Origin: Pholis gunnellus
Taxonomy: Eukaryota > Chordata > Actinopteri > Perciformes > Pholidae
Direction: 5' to 3'
DNA length: 64,000 nt
Assembly (NCBI GenBank): GCA_910591455.2
Contig: OU342807.1
Location: forward strand, 3,245,001 to 3,309,000
In this document: positions 60,720 to 64,000 of the stretch, in pieces
Numbering within the stretch: the first letter of the stretch is position 1
How the letters are laid out: every line of letters begins with the position of its first letter
Position numbers and translations under genes: made by a program
Notes under the pieces: generated by a model
Seen by the model: the letters and a program-made list of their open reading frames with translations, nothing else
Databases searched by the model: none
What the model was told of the DNA's origin: nothing

Positions 60720-61740
60720 AAAAAGAAGATGGGTGTCAGGGATCCATCCTCAAAAGTATCGGTGACGATACTACGTCTCGTGTCGGTACAAGACAAATAC
60801 AAATGGGTTCATGTCATGTTGGACTACGTGGAGACTCTTCGTGGTGCTGCATTAAGTTGCTTCCCTGCAGCTGTCGTCTCCAATGCTCAGAAGTAGTGGT
60901 CTATTTATAATGCATTCACCTCAGAAGTCCCCTGCATGATATCACTTTAGCTGTTTTTGATCATAAAAAGTATTTATCAGCATTGAAAAAATGAGACAAA
61001 TGACAAGTGTTTCCCAATACATGCAGGGTAGAACACAGTCTCGTGCAGAGAGGCTAATGTGTAAATGAAGCAGCAACATTCAAGTTAGCCGACTATAGAT
61101 AAGTGGAATAAGTTAGAAATAACTCTCTGATGGCAGCCATGATGTTTTGAGCATATACCTCAATGTTAGTAGTCGGCCAGTGCGCATTGTGCAATGATGA
61201 ATGGTGCATTTCAGACTCTCCCACTGAGTTATGGCCTTTTTATCTGATAGGATGGTGTAGAGAGCTGGGAGTTAATGACAGGAAAATAGAGATAACAATG
61301 AAATGAATGTTCCTGCTCGCACCTGAACCGGAGACGGTGTGATTTCATGGTCTGCAGTGACCTAGTACTTAAATGTTAAATGTTTATGCTTAGTTTCTCC
61401 TACTTTGTTGTCTTTAATGTCCTTGTTTTTACATTTCTCTTGTTTATTGTATATATTTCATGTGTGTGAATGTACGATGAGAGTAATGTGTAACCGGAGT
61501 CAAATTTCATGTATGCGCACGCATAAAGCTGATTCTGATTCTGATATACTCCACTATGCTGCTGTAATCCTGTACATTCCCCCACTGCGAGACTAATAAA
61601 GGAATATCTTATTTTATCTTAACGATCATTTATGATTTTGTACTTTACATCAACGTTTGACTGTTAATAATATTTTGTATCAATAATCTGAATCTGCAAA
61701 GTAATTTAAGTATTGAAATAAAATGTCGGGGAGTAGAAGT
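60720..61740. other. Gene-free stretch
   Basis: No exon could be supported. The word AATCTGAATCTGCAAAGTAA at about 61684-61703 is a fragment of the AGTACTT-type MITE family. Confidence 0.5.
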
Positions 61741-61804
61741 AATGAACTTTACATGGAGACACTGAAGAACACGTGTACCTGACGGGTGCAGTTACAACGT
61801 CCCA

Positions 61805-61818
61805 CCAGTAGGTGGCGC
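61805..61818 (+). promoter_or_regulatory. CTCF-like core motif
   Basis: CCAGTAGGTGGCGC fits CCASYAGRKGGCRS at all positions. It lies about 100 bases before a possible first exon. Confidence 0.4.
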
Positions 61819-61839
61819 CGCTGAGCGACTCTCGGCTGT

Positions 61840-61938
61840 GGGTGAGTCAAAGGAAAAGGAAGTGAAGAAGTGAACTTATAGTTTCCAGCAGGTTTGCTGT
61901 GTGTTTGGACGAAGATGCTAGTTAGGAAATGACAGCTA
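61840..61938 (+). other. Possible first exon of a gene beyond the window
   Basis: AAAGGAAAAGGAAGTGAAGA (an ETS-like word) is followed by sequence ending GAAATGACAGCTAAT/GTGAGT, an ATG four codons before a good donor site. No downstream exon was recognised before the window end, so this stays weak. Confidence 0.25.
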
Positions 61939-61999
61939 ATGTGAGTAGACTGGAGCGGTGTGTTGTTATTGATCATCAATACGTGTTCGATAACATATC

Positions 62000-64000
62000 C
62001 GCGACTTAATCAATCGAGTTTTAAGTCATTCGGCTGCCTCTCTCTTCTGGAAACTTGAACGGATTTATAGCTCGACACCGTGAACAAGCTAGTTAGCAAC
62101 ATTAGCTGCGTTGATAGCAGCTAATGTTGCTAATGTTGCTAACTAGCTAGCTGAACTGTGATAAGAAGCTAAGCTAGTTAAGTTAAGCTAAATAAGTTAA
62201 GTAGATTTAATTTAGCTCAGGCTAGTCTTATTCCTGCTAAGCTAACGTATACATATATACATATATAAATATATATAATACCACATATTTAGTTTTAGAA
62301 GGGTTTTATAATATACTATAATAATGTAACGTTACAGGTGTCGTGTTAGCAGGTTAGCATTAAACTAATGTCACGTGATCGACACTTAATTTCAATTGCA
62401 AATCAGAAACTAACAGTAATGTGTTACAGTAATATTAAATAATATAATAATAAATAAATATTATTAAATTATATAAATAAATAATAATATGAAACTATGT
62501 AAATAAATAATAATAATAAATAAATCGTATTAAACTATATGACTAAATAATATTAAACTATATAAATATATAATGATAATAAATACATATTAAACTTCTC
62601 ACACGTGTCTGGTTCTAAAGTCATGAGGCTGAATATTAAAGTGAATGTTGCGTTAGTGAAATATATATATATATATATATATTCAGGTTAGTGAAACGCG
62701 TTAATAACTGTTAAAGTGTTTTTTTTAAACGCGTTAACCATTAAATGTTGTTTTTTTCTCCTTGGTATCAAAGGTCACACACAGAGAGAGAGAGACGTTT
62801 ATTTTTAGCTCTGCTGAGACTGAGGTGGTTTCTTTTAGACTGTCCTTACAGGACGGACAGTTCGCAACTCAAAGTAATAATGTTTTACTTCACAGCAGTA
62901 CTAACACAAGTACTAATACCACTCTGGGACAATACTCCACTACAAGCAAAACGCCAGCATAAAAGTATGTAACGTTATCAGCACAATGTGCTCAAAGTAT
63001 TCATAGTGCAGTAAAATGTTCCCCGTCAGTGTTTTACTGTTATTTATGATGTTTCTGGATTAATATCACTGCTGTATTAATGTGAATGTTGTATTTTAAC
63101 TCCTTTATATCGTCATACGTTTGTAGCGTCTCTGTCCTGTGAGAACCTCGTATCTCGAGAAAGAACAAACGGTTTTCAGCTTTGTGACGACGCATCGTCC
63201 AGCTCGTCCAAGAGTTTATTTATCTGAAGAAGTAGGAGGATTTTTATCAACACATAAAGGAACATTTCATCCTTCAGTTTATCACAAACAGTTCAAATCA
63301 ACACATCTGGAGATACGAGGTTTTCACTGGACAGCTAAAGCTGTAAATATTTCCCTCTGAGATGTGGTGGAGTAGAAGCATAAAGTTAAATGAAATGGAA
63401 ATAGTCCAGTAGAGTAGCTTGAATTTGTAATTCAGTACAGTACTTGAGTAAAGGTACTTGGTTACATTCCACATCTGCCTACAGGTGTGTTTTCTGTTCT
63501 TTTTATTAGCACCAGAGCAGGTGGTGGAGCTGTCAATAGGGGCCCAAAAACACATGAATCCGGCCATGTTAACTGGACAGGGACCATCCTTGGGTAGCCT
63601 TATGCTCCTGAATCTGACACATTAACATGAACTAAGACACGTCCTGTCAAATACACCACGTAGTGGTTCCCTCAGTATCTAGTCTGACTGTGCACACAAT
63701 GCAACTCTGTAGTGTCTCCACAGGTCAGCGCTTTGTGTGGTTTTGACCTGTGTTTCATCTCGTTTGGCGGGTTTGAAAACTCGCCAAACAAGATGAAAAG
63801 CAGCACTGGTTCCACTTCATGACATGTGAAAACTTCCTCCTTTCCTCTGTTTCATATCGTTGTAAACTAACAATCTTTTGGTTTTGGCCAGTTGGTTGAA
63901 AAACGTCATCTTGGGCTGTAGGAAACTATCACAAATCACCGCTCTCTATATATTTTATGTTCTAAAAGATGTCATTAAAAAGTGTATTAACTGATGCATA
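62000..64000. other. Repeat-rich end of window
   Basis: Runs of ATAAATAATAT words (62430-62600), a pure (AT)n at about 62661-62681 and an AGTACTT-type MITE copy at about 62870-63475. No gene is supported. Confidence 0.5.

Noticed and set aside
60630..60896. 88-codon plus-strand open frame
   Set aside because: It starts inside the duplicated upstream block and shows no family features.

Overview
This is nuclear DNA from a bony fish, most likely a percomorph teleost. The evidence is multi-exon genes with GT-AG introns, the block gpr179 - mrpl45 - npepps, many short (TG)n and (CT)n repeats, teleost-type MITEs, and a fish-type pair of secreted deaminase-like genes.

Layout. 1-16333: nine 3' exons of gpr179 (+), cut at the 5' side by the window edge; the last exon is very large and carries about 27 CPW[DE] motifs, including a fresh 63-bp tandem array. 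18592-24300: mrpl45 (-), eight exons, tail-to-tail with gpr179, with a 24-copy minisatellite in its last intron. 24301-24991: a short head-to-head promoter region. 24992-41521: npepps (+), 23 exons, complete (873 codons), followed by a long 3' UTR zone. 44.68-48.14 kb: a virus-derived or Polinton-like insert with inverted terminal repeats of about 40 bp, rightward ORFs on its left half, and leftward ORFs including a frameshifted adenain-type protease on its right half. 48.4-48.97 kb and 57.1-57.4 kb: two pieces of a SAMD3-like/PB1-like teleost multicopy gene. 49.2-53.7 kb and 58.0-60.2 kb: two leftward genes for secreted proteins with the Cys motif (and, in one copy, the HAE motif) of AID/APOBEC-like deaminases (SNAD type). 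Nearly identical upstream blocks show they arose as a tandem duplication. 60.7-64 kb: repeats and no clear gene, apart from a possible CTCF site and a possible first exon near 61.9 kb.

How the genes relate. gpr179, mrpl45 and npepps are ordinary single-copy genes with separate jobs: a retinal bipolar-cell orphan receptor, a mitoribosome subunit and a cytosolic aminopeptidase. The right third of the window is accessory DNA: a relic with an adenovirus-type protease, broken multicopy gene pieces and a fast-changing deaminase-like pair, one copy of which has lost its catalytic His/Glu. The strongest candidates for something poorly described are the inverted-repeat protease element and the deaminase-like pair.
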